Source of the DNA: Methylobacterium sp. UNC378MF
GTDB lineage: Bacteria > Pseudomonadota > Alphaproteobacteria > Rhizobiales > Beijerinckiaceae
Reading direction: 5' to 3'
DNA length: 64,000 nucleotides
NCBI RefSeq assembly: GCF_900103195.1
Contig: NZ_FMWU01000014.1
Location: 62,001-126,000 of the forward strand
A program made the translations under genes and the position numbers. Shown here piece after piece: positions 21,656-30,063 of the stretch. Below the pieces are notes generated by a model that was not told where the DNA came from, made no database searches, and saw nothing but the letters and a program-made list of their open reading frames with translations. Position 1 is the first letter of the stretch; each line of letters begins with the position of its first letter.

Positions 21656-23046
21656 CGGCTGACCTCCGGCTCGAACGCGAGCCCGGGGGCGGCGGGGTGG
21701 AGTGTAGCCCGGGTGAACGGGCGGCGTGTAGCCAGGAGCAGCACTACGATGCCCGTCAGCATCAGGCCGGTCATGAACCAGAGGCCGGGCGTCAGGCTCC
21801 CGGTCGCGTTCCGGATCCAGCCGAGCAGGAAAGGGCTCACAAAGCCTCCCGTGAGGCCGAGGCAGTTGATCAGCGCCAACCCGCCCGCGGCCGAACGCTC
21901 AGGGAGATAGGCCATTGGGATGCCGTAGAAGATCGGCATCGCGCCGAAGAGCGTCGCGGTCGCCACCGAGAGGAGGGCCAGGACGACGGGGAGGTTGGCC
22001 CCGGCGAGGGACGCTCCGATCAACGCGCAGGCCCCCACACCGACGCAGACGGCGTAGTGCCATCGCCGCTCCTGCTGCCGGTCCGAGCGTCGGGACAGCC
22101 ACACCATGCCGATGCCGCCGATTGCATAGGGTATCACGGACCATAGGCCGATCGCGGCGGCTCCCTGGACTCCGGCGGCCTGCATCATCACCGGCATCCA
22201 GAAGGTGATCGCGTAGAGTCCGCAGACGAGGGTGAAGTACGCCAGCGCGAGGACGTAGATCCGTGGATCGCGGAACGCAGACCCGAATGCGTGGCCGCCG
22301 GCAGCCAAGTTCGCGTCCCGGTCGATCTCCGCCAGGAGGAGCGTCTTCTCGGATGGTGTTAGCCAGGGAGCATCCTGAGGCTTGTCGACGAGGATCCGGA
22401 GCGCGACGAGCCCGAGAAGCACGGCCGGCATTCCCTCCAGGAGGAACATCCACTGCCAGCCCCTGAGTCCGAGGACGCCCTGCATGCCTTCGAGGATGAA
22501 GCCCGAGACGGGTGCGCCGATCACGCCCGCGAGCATGCTGCCGCTCAGGAAGATCGCAGTCATCTCTGCCCGGCGACGGTTCGGATACCAGAGCGTCAGG
22601 TAGTACATCACCCCGGGGGCGAGGCCCGCCTCGAACGCGCCCAGGATCAGCCTCAGCGCGTAGAACGAATGGGGCCCGGTGATGAACATCGTCGCCGAGG
22701 AGGCGAGCCCCCACAGGATCAGGATGCGCGCCAGCGTTCGCCGGGCGCCGACGCGCTGAAGGACGAAGTTGCTCGGGACTTCGCACAGAAAATAGCTGAC
22801 AAAGAATAGTCCGGCGGCGAGGCCGTAAACCGCGTCGTTGAAGCCCAGCTCCGCGCGCATGTGCAACTGCGCGTAGCCGATGTTCACCCGGTCGAGATAG
22901 GCGGCCACGTAGCACGCGAAGAGGAACGGCAGCAGCCGCCACTGCAATTTTCGATAGAGCGCGGCGCTATCCACATCATCCGTCGCGAATGACTCGGCCG
23001 GCGGCCGGCCAAGCACGGGCGGTTCACCTACGGGCGTCACGTCCAT
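21652..23046 (-). CDS. MFS permease, ACS-like family
   Basis: A 464-residue twelve-helix transporter. YVAAYLDRVNIGYAQLHM and GLAAGLFFVSYFLCEVPSNF give the ACS signature, followed by QRVGARRTLAR and the long cytoplasmic loop after helix 6. The open frame continues upstream to 23250, but ATG 23046 is favoured by a strong GGGAGG site and by the usual N-terminal length. Its stop overlaps the next hydrolase start. It probably imports the substrate of the minus-strand FAH/hydrolase arm. Confidence 0.9.
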   Translation of the reverse strand: MDVTPVGEPPVLGRPPAESFATDDVDSAALYRKLQWRLLPFLFACYVAAYLDRVNIGYAQLHMRAELGFNDAVYGLAAGLFFVSYFLCEVPSNFVLQRVGARRTLARILILWGLASSATMFITGPHSFYALRLILGAFEAGLAPGVMYYLTLWYPNRRRAEMTAIFLSGSMLAGVIGAPVSGFILEGMQGVLGLRGWQWMFLLEGMPAVLLGLVALRILVDKPQDAPWLTPSEKTLLLAEIDRDANLAAGGHAFGSAFRDPRIYVLALAYFTLVCGLYAITFWMPVMMQAAGVQGAAAIGLWSVIPYAIGGIGMVWLSRRSDRQQERRWHYAVCVGVGACALIGASLAGANLPVVLALLSVATATLFGAMPIFYGIPMAYLPERSAAGGLALINCLGLTGGFVSPFLLGWIRNATGSLTPGLWFMTGLMLTGIVVLLLATRRPFTRATLHPAAPGLAFEPEVSR

Positions 23047-23126
23047 TCCTATGTCCTCCCTATCTTGTTCCGGAACTTCCGTCCGGTTCGAGGGCGCGCC
23101 GGGCGCATGCTCTCTCGCGCTCGCCC

Positions 23127-23669
23127 TCAGAGGCGCGCAAACCAGTCCTCTAGTTCGATATTGAGGGGGAGGAGGATGCGGACGACGCAGTTGTACCAAG
23201 CGGTCGTCAGGACCAGTTCCAGTCGCTCCTGCTCGTCCAGGAAGCCGCACAGTTCGGCCCAGAGGCCGTCATCGACACGGCCGGTCCGCGTCACGTCGCG
23301 AGCGAAGCGCATGACGGCGCGTTCGGAAGCGGTGAACAGGTTGTCCGTCTCGAACTGCGCAAGCCGCTCCAGCTTGGCTTGGGGCAGCCCGGCCTTCACC
23401 GCCGAGTTCCAGTGATGCGCGACCTCGTAGTCCGCCCGCGTCTCGAGGCCGACGGTCAGGACGGCGAGTTCGCGAAGTTGCCGGTCGAGCAGAGTGCTCT
23501 GGCGCAGAGACATCGCCATGGCGAGGACCCCGTCACAAAGGGCAGGAGCATTCGCGACGGCGAGAAAGACGTTCTCGACCGGCTTTCCCCGCAGCGCTTC
23601 CAGGCGGTCGAACAATCCCTGGTGATTTGGTCCGACGCTGTCCCGGCTGGCGTTCCCAATCCTCGGCAC
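23127..23669 (-). CDS. Carboxymuconolactone decarboxylase/AhpD-like family protein
   Basis: A 180-residue helical protein of the CMD family. LRQSTLLDRQLRELAVLTVG and the ADYEVAHHWNSAVKAGLPQAK segment (E-x2-H-H) are the family core. No C-x2-C redox pair is present, so it is not an AhpD peroxidase partner. Such proteins act as decarboxylases or as proton-relay enzymes in aromatic and lactone degradation. It is the first gene of the minus-strand operon and diverges from the LysR gene, sharing the palindrome at 23761-23786. Confidence 0.85.
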   Translation of the reverse strand: MPRIGNASRDSVGPNHQGLFDRLEALRGKPVENVFLAVANAPALCDGVLAMAMSLRQSTLLDRQLRELAVLTVGLETRADYEVAHHWNSAVKAGLPQAKLERLAQFETDNLFTASERAVMRFARDVTRTGRVDDGLWAELCGFLDEQERLELVLTTAWYNCVVRILLPLNIELEDWFARL

Positions 23670-23760
23670 TTCGAGCTCCCAATCAGGGCGTTTGCGCAGG
23701 GTGGCGGACCATGAGGGAGGGAGCCGTCAGCCCAGGTCACAACCGTATAGCGCGCCGGGT

Positions 23761-23786
23761 TGCATCGATATAATGATATCGATGCA
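23761..23786. promoter_or_regulatory. 26-bp inverted repeat, candidate LysR operator
   Basis: TGCATCGATAT (23761-23771) and ATATCGATGCA (23776-23786) are perfect 11-bp arms around AATG, midway between the divergent CMD and LysR genes. A related half site (CATCGAT) recurs before the permease at 25654. Length, symmetry and AT-rich centre suit a LysR-type site. Confidence 0.65.
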
Positions 23787-23824
23787 TTCAATTGATCGAT
23801 GCTGTCGATGGAACGGGCAGACCG

Positions 23825-24727
23825 ATGGAACTCCGTCACCTGCGTTACTTCGTGGCTCTGGCCGAGCACCTGAGCTTCACCCGGGCCGCGCGGCAGACGC
23901 ACATCACCCAATCGACCCTGTCTCACCAGATCCGGCAGCTCGAGGACGAGGTCGGGCAACGCCTGTTCGACCGCGTCGGCAAGCGCGTGTTCCTCACGGA
24001 AGCCGGGCAGAACCTGCTGCCCCGTGTTCTGCGGGCCCTCGGCGAACTGGACGAGGGGCTTCGGGCGCTCTCCCCCCAGGATCAGGTCCTGACCGGCCGG
24101 CTTAGGATCGCCGCTACGCACACTTTCAACGTCAACCTCGTCCCCGCCTGCCTAACCGAGTTCCTCACCCGCAACCCCTCGATGCGTGTGGTCGTGGAGG
24201 AACTCGCCGCTAGCGTGATCGAGGAGCGGCTCCTTGCCGGCGCCTTCGATCTCGGAATCTCCTACAGGCCGGACCACCAGCAGGATCTCGCCTTCGAGCC
24301 CCTCTATGACGAGCCTCTGGATCTCGTGCTGTCGCTTGACCACCGGTGGGCAGCCCGGAAATGGGTCCGGATGGCGGAACTCCACCATCAGCCGGTCGTG
24401 TTGCTTTCACCGGAATTCACCACACGCAGGCTGCTTGATGAATGCTTCCGGCAATGTGGCGCCGTCCCGCACCTAGTCGCAGAGATGAACACGATCGGTC
24501 CCATCCTCGGCCTCGTTCGGCGTATGAACATCGTCGCGATCCTCTCGAGACAGGCCGTCCCGGAAGATGGGACGCTGTTGTCGGTCCCACTGGAGACTCC
24601 CACACCCATGCGGAGCCCTGGCGTGCTACTGCGCCGGAACGAGGCCCTGCCTCCGCACGTCGCATCCTTCCTGCTCACGCTCCGTCGAGCCTGCGATAAG
24701 ACCTCTCGCCCGCCGCGGCGGCTGTAA
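23825..24727 (+). CDS. LysR-type transcriptional regulator
   Basis: A 300-residue LTTR. The helix-turn-helix is at about 1-60 (MELRHLRYFVALAEHLSFTR, TQSTLSHQIRQLEDEVGQRL), followed by the linker helix and a periplasmic-binding-like effector domain. The ATG at 23825 is chosen because it begins the canonical MELRHLRYF; an upstream in-frame start would add eleven unrelated residues. It diverges from the CMD/MFS/hydrolase/FAH operon and is likely its activator. The similar palindromes near 25494-25523 suggest it also controls the permease there. Confidence 0.92.
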   Translation: MELRHLRYFVALAEHLSFTRAARQTHITQSTLSHQIRQLEDEVGQRLFDRVGKRVFLTEAGQNLLPRVLRALGELDEGLRALSPQDQVLTGRLRIAATHTFNVNLVPACLTEFLTRNPSMRVVVEELAASVIEERLLAGAFDLGISYRPDHQQDLAFEPLYDEPLDLVLSLDHRWAARKWVRMAELHHQPVVLLSPEFTTRRLLDECFRQCGAVPHLVAEMNTIGPILGLVRRMNIVAILSRQAVPEDGTLLSVPLETPTPMRSPGVLLRRNEALPPHVASFLLTLRRACDKTSRPPRRL

Positions 24728-24801
24728 CGGGAATGTCGTCGCGGAAGCTCGCCAGCGTGTCCACGACCCCTACGGCGAACGAGCCCGAATTGGAGTGAGA
24801 T

Positions 24802-25452
24802 ATGGCAGCCAAGCAGGTCACCCTCACCTTCGACAACGGCCCCACACCACATGTGACGGATCGGGTCTTGGGAATCCTCGACCAGGCCGGGATCAAGACC
24901 ACCTTCTTCGTGATCGGGCAGAGGCTCGACGACCCCGCTGCAGCCGATCTCATGCGGGCCGCCCATACAGCGGGGCATTGGATCGGGAATCACACCTTCA
25001 CGCATTCGGTGGCGCTCGGGGACCGGACGGCCCGGGACTATGCGCTCCGAGAGATCGAGGAGACGCAGCACCGGATCGGATCGCTGACGCGACCGGAGAA
25101 GCTCTTCCGTCCCTACGGGAACGACGGGCTGATCGGCCGGCATCTGCTGAGTCGTGCGGCGCTCGATCACCTCCTCGCTGAACACTACACGACGATCACC
25201 TGGAACAGCGTTCCCGGTGACTGGAAGGACGCGGACGGCTGGGTTGAGACCGCGATGGCCCAGGTGCGGGAGCAGGACTGGAGTGTCATGGTCATCCACG
25301 ACATCGAGGCCGGATGCCTCGCCCGGTTGCCTGAGCTGATTCAACGTCTGACGGATCTTGGGGCGACCTTTGAGCAGGCGATTCCGCGGTCGGTGATCCT
25401 GACCGAGGCCGGTCGGACCGTATCGATGTCTCCAGACTTCATGGCCGATTGA
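24802..25452 (+). CDS. NodB-type polysaccharide deacetylase/amidohydrolase with altered metal motif
   Basis: A 216-residue carbohydrate-esterase-4 fold protein. Motif 1 reads LTFDNGPTPH where the family has TFDDGP, so the second Asp, normally a metal ligand, is Asn. Motif 2 is NHTFTH (H-S/T-x2-H) and motif 3 FRPYGND. There is no signal peptide, so it is cytoplasmic, unlike cell-wall deacetylases. In a catabolic cluster it may act on a small N-acyl or cyclic amide substrate, as allantoinase-like PuuE members do (inference). GGAG lies upstream of the ATG. It follows the LysR gene by 74 bp. Confidence 0.78.
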   Translation: MAAKQVTLTFDNGPTPHVTDRVLGILDQAGIKTTFFVIGQRLDDPAAADLMRAAHTAGHWIGNHTFTHSVALGDRTARDYALREIEETQHRIGSLTRPEKLFRPYGNDGLIGRHLLSRAALDHLLAEHYTTITWNSVPGDWKDADGWVETAMAQVREQDWSVMVIHDIEAGCLARLPELIQRLTDLGATFEQAIPRSVILTEAGRTVSMSPDFMAD

Positions 25453-25493
25453 TCGGCGCGCACCCGCAGGACGCGCGACAGATTTGCCGGCAT

Positions 25494-25523
25494 CATCGAT
25501 CGATGTCATCGATTGAAACGATG
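25494..25523. promoter_or_regulatory. Clustered CATCGAT palindromes upstream of the third permease
   Basis: CATCGATCGATG (25494-25505) is a perfect palindrome. CATCG (25507-25511) and CGATG (25519-25523) form another with a 7-base spacer. They repeat the core of the 23761-23786 operator, so the same LysR regulator may bind here. Confidence 0.5.
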
Positions 25524-25653
25524 CAAATATATCATCGCAACACTGCAAAGTGACCTGCTATGCTTCATCGCGAGACTTGGCTCGGTCGGGACGGCGCGAA
25601 CTCCTCGAACAGGGTCGCGCCGCGGAAGCCAAGCTCGCGATGGGGGATTCGGA

Positions 25654-27030
25654 ATGGCCGATGCGTCCACGCCGCGCGTTGCGATCGAGCAGGCGTCTGA
25701 AAACGAGCGAGCCATGATCTATCGGAAGATCGGCCTTCGGCTGATCCCGATGATCTTCCTCTGCTATGTCCTGAACTACATCGATCGTGTAAACATCAGC
25801 TTCGCCAAGTTGACGTTCCAGAGTGACATCGGTCTTTCGGACGCGAGTTACGGCTTCGGCGTCGGCATCTTCTACGTCGGGTACATTCTCTTCGAGGTGC
25901 CGAGCAACCTTCTCCTCGGCCGCATTGGCGCGCGGAAGACGCTGACGCGCATCATGTGCCTGTGGGGCCTCGTGTCCTGCTCGATGGCGTTCGTGACGAG
26001 CCCGGCGACCTTCTACCTGGCCAGGATCCTCCTCGGTGCGGCCGAAGCTGGCTTCTTCCCGGGTATAGTCCTCTACCTCACATTCTGGTTCCCCCATCGC
26101 CTGCGCGGGCGGGTGATGTCGCTGTTCGTCCTCGCCATCGCGGTGTCGGGCATCGTAGGCGGGCCAGCCTCCGGTTGGATCATCCAGAACCTCGCCGGGG
26201 CGGCCGGCTTCAAGGGTTGGCAATGGCTGTTCCTCGTAGAGGGGGCGCTGCCGGTACTCGTCGGAGTCGGCGCGTTCTTCGTGCTGAGCGACCGACCCGC
26301 GGATGCCGCCTGGCTGACGCTACGGGAGAAAGCGATCGTGGCGGCCGATCTCTCGTCCGGGACCGTCGAACAGGGACACGCGCCCGCGAGGGCCTTCCTG
26401 TCGGCCCTGCGGAATCCAAAGCTGTGGATCGCGACCTTCGGATACTTCTCCATCACCTGGGCGGGGACCGTTCTGAACTTCTGGGCGCCGACGATTATCC
26501 AGCGATCGGGCGTGGCCGACGTGTTCAGCGTCGGGCTCCTGTCGGCGATCCCCTATTGTGTGGGCGGTGCCGGCATGCTCCTGCTGTGCCGCAGTTCGGA
26601 CCGGCGGCTCGAGCGGCGGTGGCATTTCGCCCTGGCCACCTTCCTGGCCGCGACGGCCGCCCTCGCCATCTCGATCGTCGCGCAGAACGTTGCGGCGGCC
26701 ATCGCCTGCCTTGCCCTGCTCGCCATCGGCTATCTGTCGGCGACCGCCCTCTTCTGGACCATACCGGTGCGCTTCCTGACCGAAGCCGAAGCCGTGGGAA
26801 GTCTCGCCTTCATCAGCAGCATGGGGCAGGTCGGAAGCCTGACAGCACCAATCGCGTTCGGTTCTTTCGCGAGCTGGACCGGCAGTCTGGCCGTCTCGAC
26901 GGGCCTCGTCGCCTTTGTCCTTGCCGCCGGCGGAATGGCCATTCTCTCGCTCCGCGGCTTGCGTTCGGGAGAAGGCTCTTTGTCATCGATGCCAATAGAC
27001 ACGAGCAGCGAGTTCGGCACGCGGCCGTGA
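25654..27030 (+). CDS. MFS permease, ACS family
   Basis: A 458-residue transporter strongly resembling the permease at 17375 in helix 1-4 (LNYIDRVNISFAKLTF, GFGVGIFYVGYILFEVPSNL) and around RRWHFALATFL. Start ATG 25654 is preceded by a G-rich site; the frame is open to 25513, but those residues are unlike the family. It stands after the deacetylase gene and before the P450 operon, with a 5' region carrying LysR-type palindromes. Likely an organic-acid/proton symporter; substrate unknown. Confidence 0.9.
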   Translation: MADASTPRVAIEQASENERAMIYRKIGLRLIPMIFLCYVLNYIDRVNISFAKLTFQSDIGLSDASYGFGVGIFYVGYILFEVPSNLLLGRIGARKTLTRIMCLWGLVSCSMAFVTSPATFYLARILLGAAEAGFFPGIVLYLTFWFPHRLRGRVMSLFVLAIAVSGIVGGPASGWIIQNLAGAAGFKGWQWLFLVEGALPVLVGVGAFFVLSDRPADAAWLTLREKAIVAADLSSGTVEQGHAPARAFLSALRNPKLWIATFGYFSITWAGTVLNFWAPTIIQRSGVADVFSVGLLSAIPYCVGGAGMLLLCRSSDRRLERRWHFALATFLAATAALAISIVAQNVAAAIACLALLAIGYLSATALFWTIPVRFLTEAEAVGSLAFISSMGQVGSLTAPIAFGSFASWTGSLAVSTGLVAFVLAAGGMAILSLRGLRSGEGSLSSMPIDTSSEFGTRP

Positions 27031-27076
27031 CATCGGTCTCTCATCGCGAGTGCCCGAATCTACGGCGGGCACCCTC

Positions 27077-27103
27077 TGAAGCGGACGCGCTGCTTTCGGC
27101 CAA
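27077..27103. repeat. Short dispersed repeat TGAAGCGGAC...CTTTCGGCCAA (copy 1)
   Basis: This short intergenic motif recurs at 38669-38694, 40763-40788 and 57423-57449 with a variable middle. At 57423 it forms a perfect hairpin. It lies in the 220-bp gap between the permease and the ferredoxin gene, where no gene is seen. Confidence 0.6.
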
Positions 27104-27251
27104 GTGCTGTCATCCAGGCCGCCGCGGCTGCCGGCACGCGGTCGTTCCGAAAGCCCACGCTAGGCCGAGCTTCGGCCTTCAGGCTACGAGGACTGGACGG
27201 CGGCCTCCGCCGCCAAGCGGAACTGGTGCACTTGGGCTTGGTTGCTAAGCT

Positions 27252-27485
27252 ATGTCCTCTCCGGCCCCGCAGCCCAGTCTTCGCGTGAGCGTCGATCTCA
27301 ACCTCTGCCAAGCCTACGCTCAGTGCTGCTACGCAGCGCCACAGCACTTCCGTATCGAGGGGCACGAGGCACTGTTCTACGACCCCGCGCCCGCCGCGCG
27401 GGATCGCGCCGACATCGAACGGGCGCAGATCGCCTGTCCCGTTCAGGCGATCCGGGTCGAAGACAAAAGCCATGAAGGCGCATGA
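27252..27485 (+). CDS. P450-associated ferredoxin, [3Fe-4S]-like
   Basis: A 77-residue electron carrier. Cysteines are spaced C-x5-C (CQAYAQC), then a further adjacent Cys, and a final CP (IACPVQAI), the arrangement of small [3Fe-4S] ferredoxins that serve bacterial P450s. N- and C-terminal beta strands (LRVSVDLNLC, IRVEDKSHE) fit. Its last codons overlap the start of the reductase gene. With the reductase and P450 it makes a complete class I electron transfer chain. Cluster type is inferred from spacing. Confidence 0.85.
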   Translation: MSSPAPQPSLRVSVDLNLCQAYAQCCYAAPQHFRIEGHEALFYDPAPAARDRADIERAQIACPVQAIRVEDKSHEGA

Positions 27486-28761
27486 CATGGGACATGGCCA
27501 GCCCAGCCGTGCGTTGGTGATCGGTGCCGGCCTTGCAGCCCTGCGCGGGGCCGAGGCGATGCGCGATGCAGGCTTCTCTGGCGCCCTCACGATCGTCGGG
27601 GCCGAGCCCTACCGTCCCTACGACCGGCCGCCGCTCTCGAAGCACGTCCTGACCGGCGAGATCGCCCCTGACGCCACCACCGTGCCGAGCAGCCTCGGGG
27701 AGGACGTTGACTGGCACCTCGGCAGCCCAGCTGTAAGCCTCGACCGCGCAGACCGCCTGGTTCACCTCGCGGACGGCACAGCGCTGACCTATGACCGCCT
27801 GCTGATCGCCACCGGCACCCGCGCCCGGCCCTGGCCGAACCCACACGAGGGCAGGCTCGCGGGGGTCTACACCCTGCGCGGCCGCGACGACGCAATTGCT
27901 TTGCGCAAGGCACTCACTTCCAGCCCGCAACGCGTGCTGGTGATCGGCGGTGGCCTGATCGGCTGCGAAGTAGCCAGCGCATGCCGGCAGCTCAGCCTAC
28001 CCGTGACCCTGGTCCAGCCTGGCCCGGCGCCGCTCGCGCGTGTACTCGGCCGGTATATCGGAGCGATCGTCGGCGCAATGCACGAGGCTCGCGGCGTCGA
28101 CCTGCGCCTCGGTGCGGAGGTCGAGTGGCTGGAGCAGGCCAACGGCCGGCTCGTGCGCGCGCACCTCGTCGATGGCACGGCAATCGAGGCGGACATCGCG
28201 TTGTTGGCGCTCGGCGCAATGCGCAACACCGAGTGGCTCGACGGATCCGGTCTGTCGTTCGACGCAGGGGGCGTCGACTGTGACGCAGACGGTTACGTGC
28301 TCGACGTGGATGGCCGCCCCGACACCGCGATCGCGGCGGCGGGCGACGTGGCGCGTTTCCCCCACCCGCTCTACGGCGGGCGCCGCATCGCGGTAGAGCA
28401 CTGGGGCCATGCGGTCGCGCAAGGCGTGCATGCCGGGCGCCTGCTCGCAGGGGATAAGCCCGAGCGGTGCTACGCCGCGCTGCCGGCTTTCTGGTCAGGG
28501 CAGGCGGGCGTCACGCTCAAGTCAGTCGGCCTGACTGCCGGGGCGGACGCGATGACGATTGCCCAGGGCGATCCGGCCACAGGCCGCTTCCTCGCCGTCT
28601 ACGGCCGAGAGGGACGGTGTATCGCGGCCGTGTCGGTCGATTGCGGGCGCTGGCTGCCAGCCTACGCCGAGCGGATCGCAGCAGCGGAACCCTTCCCGCC
28701 CGAAGAGACAGTCATCGATCGGGCCGGTTCGCCCGCCATCCTGGCTCCTGGCTTTTCCTGA
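27472..28761 (+). CDS. FAD-dependent ferredoxin reductase
   Basis: A 429-residue pyridine-nucleotide oxidoreductase of the putidaredoxin reductase type. It has an N-terminal FAD-binding ALVIGAGLAALRGAEAMRDA, RPYDRPPLSKHVLTG, an NAD(P)-binding VLVIGGGLIGCEVASACR (about 160-180), and a second FAD motif AIAAAGDVARFPHPLYGG (about 285). A C-terminal reductase domain follows. ATG 27472 overlaps the ferredoxin gene by 14 bases; ATG 27487 is an alternative two bases after the ferredoxin stop. It supplies electrons from NAD(P)H to the ferredoxin for the P450 next to it. Confidence 0.92.
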   Translation: MKAHDMGHGQPSRALVIGAGLAALRGAEAMRDAGFSGALTIVGAEPYRPYDRPPLSKHVLTGEIAPDATTVPSSLGEDVDWHLGSPAVSLDRADRLVHLADGTALTYDRLLIATGTRARPWPNPHEGRLAGVYTLRGRDDAIALRKALTSSPQRVLVIGGGLIGCEVASACRQLSLPVTLVQPGPAPLARVLGRYIGAIVGAMHEARGVDLRLGAEVEWLEQANGRLVRAHLVDGTAIEADIALLALGAMRNTEWLDGSGLSFDAGGVDCDADGYVLDVDGRPDTAIAAAGDVARFPHPLYGGRRIAVEHWGHAVAQGVHAGRLLAGDKPERCYAALPAFWSGQAGVTLKSVGLTAGADAMTIAQGDPATGRFLAVYGREGRCIAAVSVDCGRWLPAYAERIAAAEPFPPEETVIDRAGSPAILAPGFS

Positions 28762-28782
28762 CGCGTAGGCACCGGATCCGAC

Positions 28783-30063
28783 ATGGCCGACGCAACCCTC
28801 CTCAGCCAAATCAAGGACTTCTCCAACCGCGCCGACCCGTACCCGCTGTACGCCCGCCTGCGGCAGACCCCAGTCTCGCGCCAGCTCGACGTGGGTCAGG
28901 GGGACGAGTCTTCGGGCGACGAAGCACGGGGCGTGTGGGTGGCAGCGAGTCACGACGCCGTCATGCGCTTGCAGAACGACCCGCGTCTCAGCGTCGAGAC
29001 CCAGCCGCCGACGAAGCGCCCGCCCACCGGCAACCCGGTCACTGACTACCTCGTCAACCCGGTCAAGAACCGGATCACCGACAGTCACCAGCCGTTCCTG
29101 TTCCGCGACCCGCCCGCGCACGATCTCCTGCGCGTGGCCACCGTTCATCAGTTCACCCCTGCTCGCGTCCAGGCGATGCGCGCCCGCTCGGAGCGGCTGG
29201 TCGACGAGCTGCTCGACCGCAAGATGGGCTCGCACGAGATCGATGTCGTCGCCGACCTCGCCTACCCCCTGCCTGTCGCGGTGATCTGCGAGCTGTTCGG
29301 CGTACCGGAGGGGGACGAGGCGAGCTTCCACGATTGGTCGAGCCAGCTCGCCACGGCGGTGGAGCCTGGTGTTGTCGTCAGCGAAGAGACCCGCATCGAG
29401 AACGCTCGGACCTTCGACGCCATCTCGGATTACCTCGCCGACCTCGTAGCTGAGAAGCGTCGCCAGCCGCGCGACGACCTACTCTCAGGGTTGGCCAATC
29501 ACGCCACGCCTGACGGCTACCGGATGGGCGACCTCGACTTGATCTCGACCGCGATCCTGATCCTCGTGGCCGGCCACGAGACCGCGGTAAACCTGATCGG
29601 CAACGCTTGGCTGACGCTGATGCGCCACCCGGACGAGTTGGAGCGCCTGCGCGCCGAACCCGGCCGTGCCCCGCGGGTGGTCGAGGAGGTGATGCGCTAC
29701 GATCCCCCGGTGCAACTCGTCAGCCGCAAGACCCTGAGCGCCATCGATATCGCCGGCACTACGATCCCCGAAGGCGAGGCCGTCGTCCTGATGCTCGCCG
29801 CTGGCAATCGCGACCCGGCCGCGTTCCCCGACCCGGATAGGTTTGACCCGGATCGCGTCGGCACGCGCCACCTCGGCTTCGGCGGGGGGCTGCACTACTG
29901 CGTCGGCGCCCCCTTAGGCCGGTTCGAGGCTGAGGCCGCGCTCACTGCGCTGGCACGCCGCCTGAAGGCTCCGCGCCTGATCGAGGACCCGCCGCCCTAC
30001 AGACGCCCAGCGACCCTGCGCGGACCGGAGCGTCTCCGGGTAGCGGTCGAGAGGATCCTTTAG
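28783..30063 (+). CDS. Cytochrome P450, class I bacterial type
   Basis: A 426-residue soluble haem monooxygenase. The I-helix reads ILVAGHETAVNLIGN with the acid-alcohol pair E-T. The K-helix E-x2-R is in VEEVMRYDPPVQLVSRK. The haem-ligand loop is HLGFGGGLHYCVGAPLGR with the cysteine ligand. PDPDRFDPDR precedes it, as expected. No membrane anchor. It lies 22 bp after the reductase, forming a ferredoxin-reductase-P450 operon. The substrate is not readable; terpenoid, fatty acid or aromatic substrates are all possible. Confidence 0.94.
   Translation: MADATLLSQIKDFSNRADPYPLYARLRQTPVSRQLDVGQGDESSGDEARGVWVAASHDAVMRLQNDPRLSVETQPPTKRPPTGNPVTDYLVNPVKNRITDSHQPFLFRDPPAHDLLRVATVHQFTPARVQAMRARSERLVDELLDRKMGSHEIDVVADLAYPLPVAVICELFGVPEGDEASFHDWSSQLATAVEPGVVVSEETRIENARTFDAISDYLADLVAEKRRQPRDDLLSGLANHATPDGYRMGDLDLISTAILILVAGHETAVNLIGNAWLTLMRHPDELERLRAEPGRAPRVVEEVMRYDPPVQLVSRKTLSAIDIAGTTIPEGEAVVLMLAAGNRDPAAFPDPDRFDPDRVGTRHLGFGGGLHYCVGAPLGRFEAEAALTALARRLKAPRLIEDPPPYRRPATLRGPERLRVAVERIL

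Noticed and set aside
28522..29331. Minus-strand frame between reductase and P450 genes
   Set aside because: Overlaps the ends of two well-supported genes; no domain or ribosome site.
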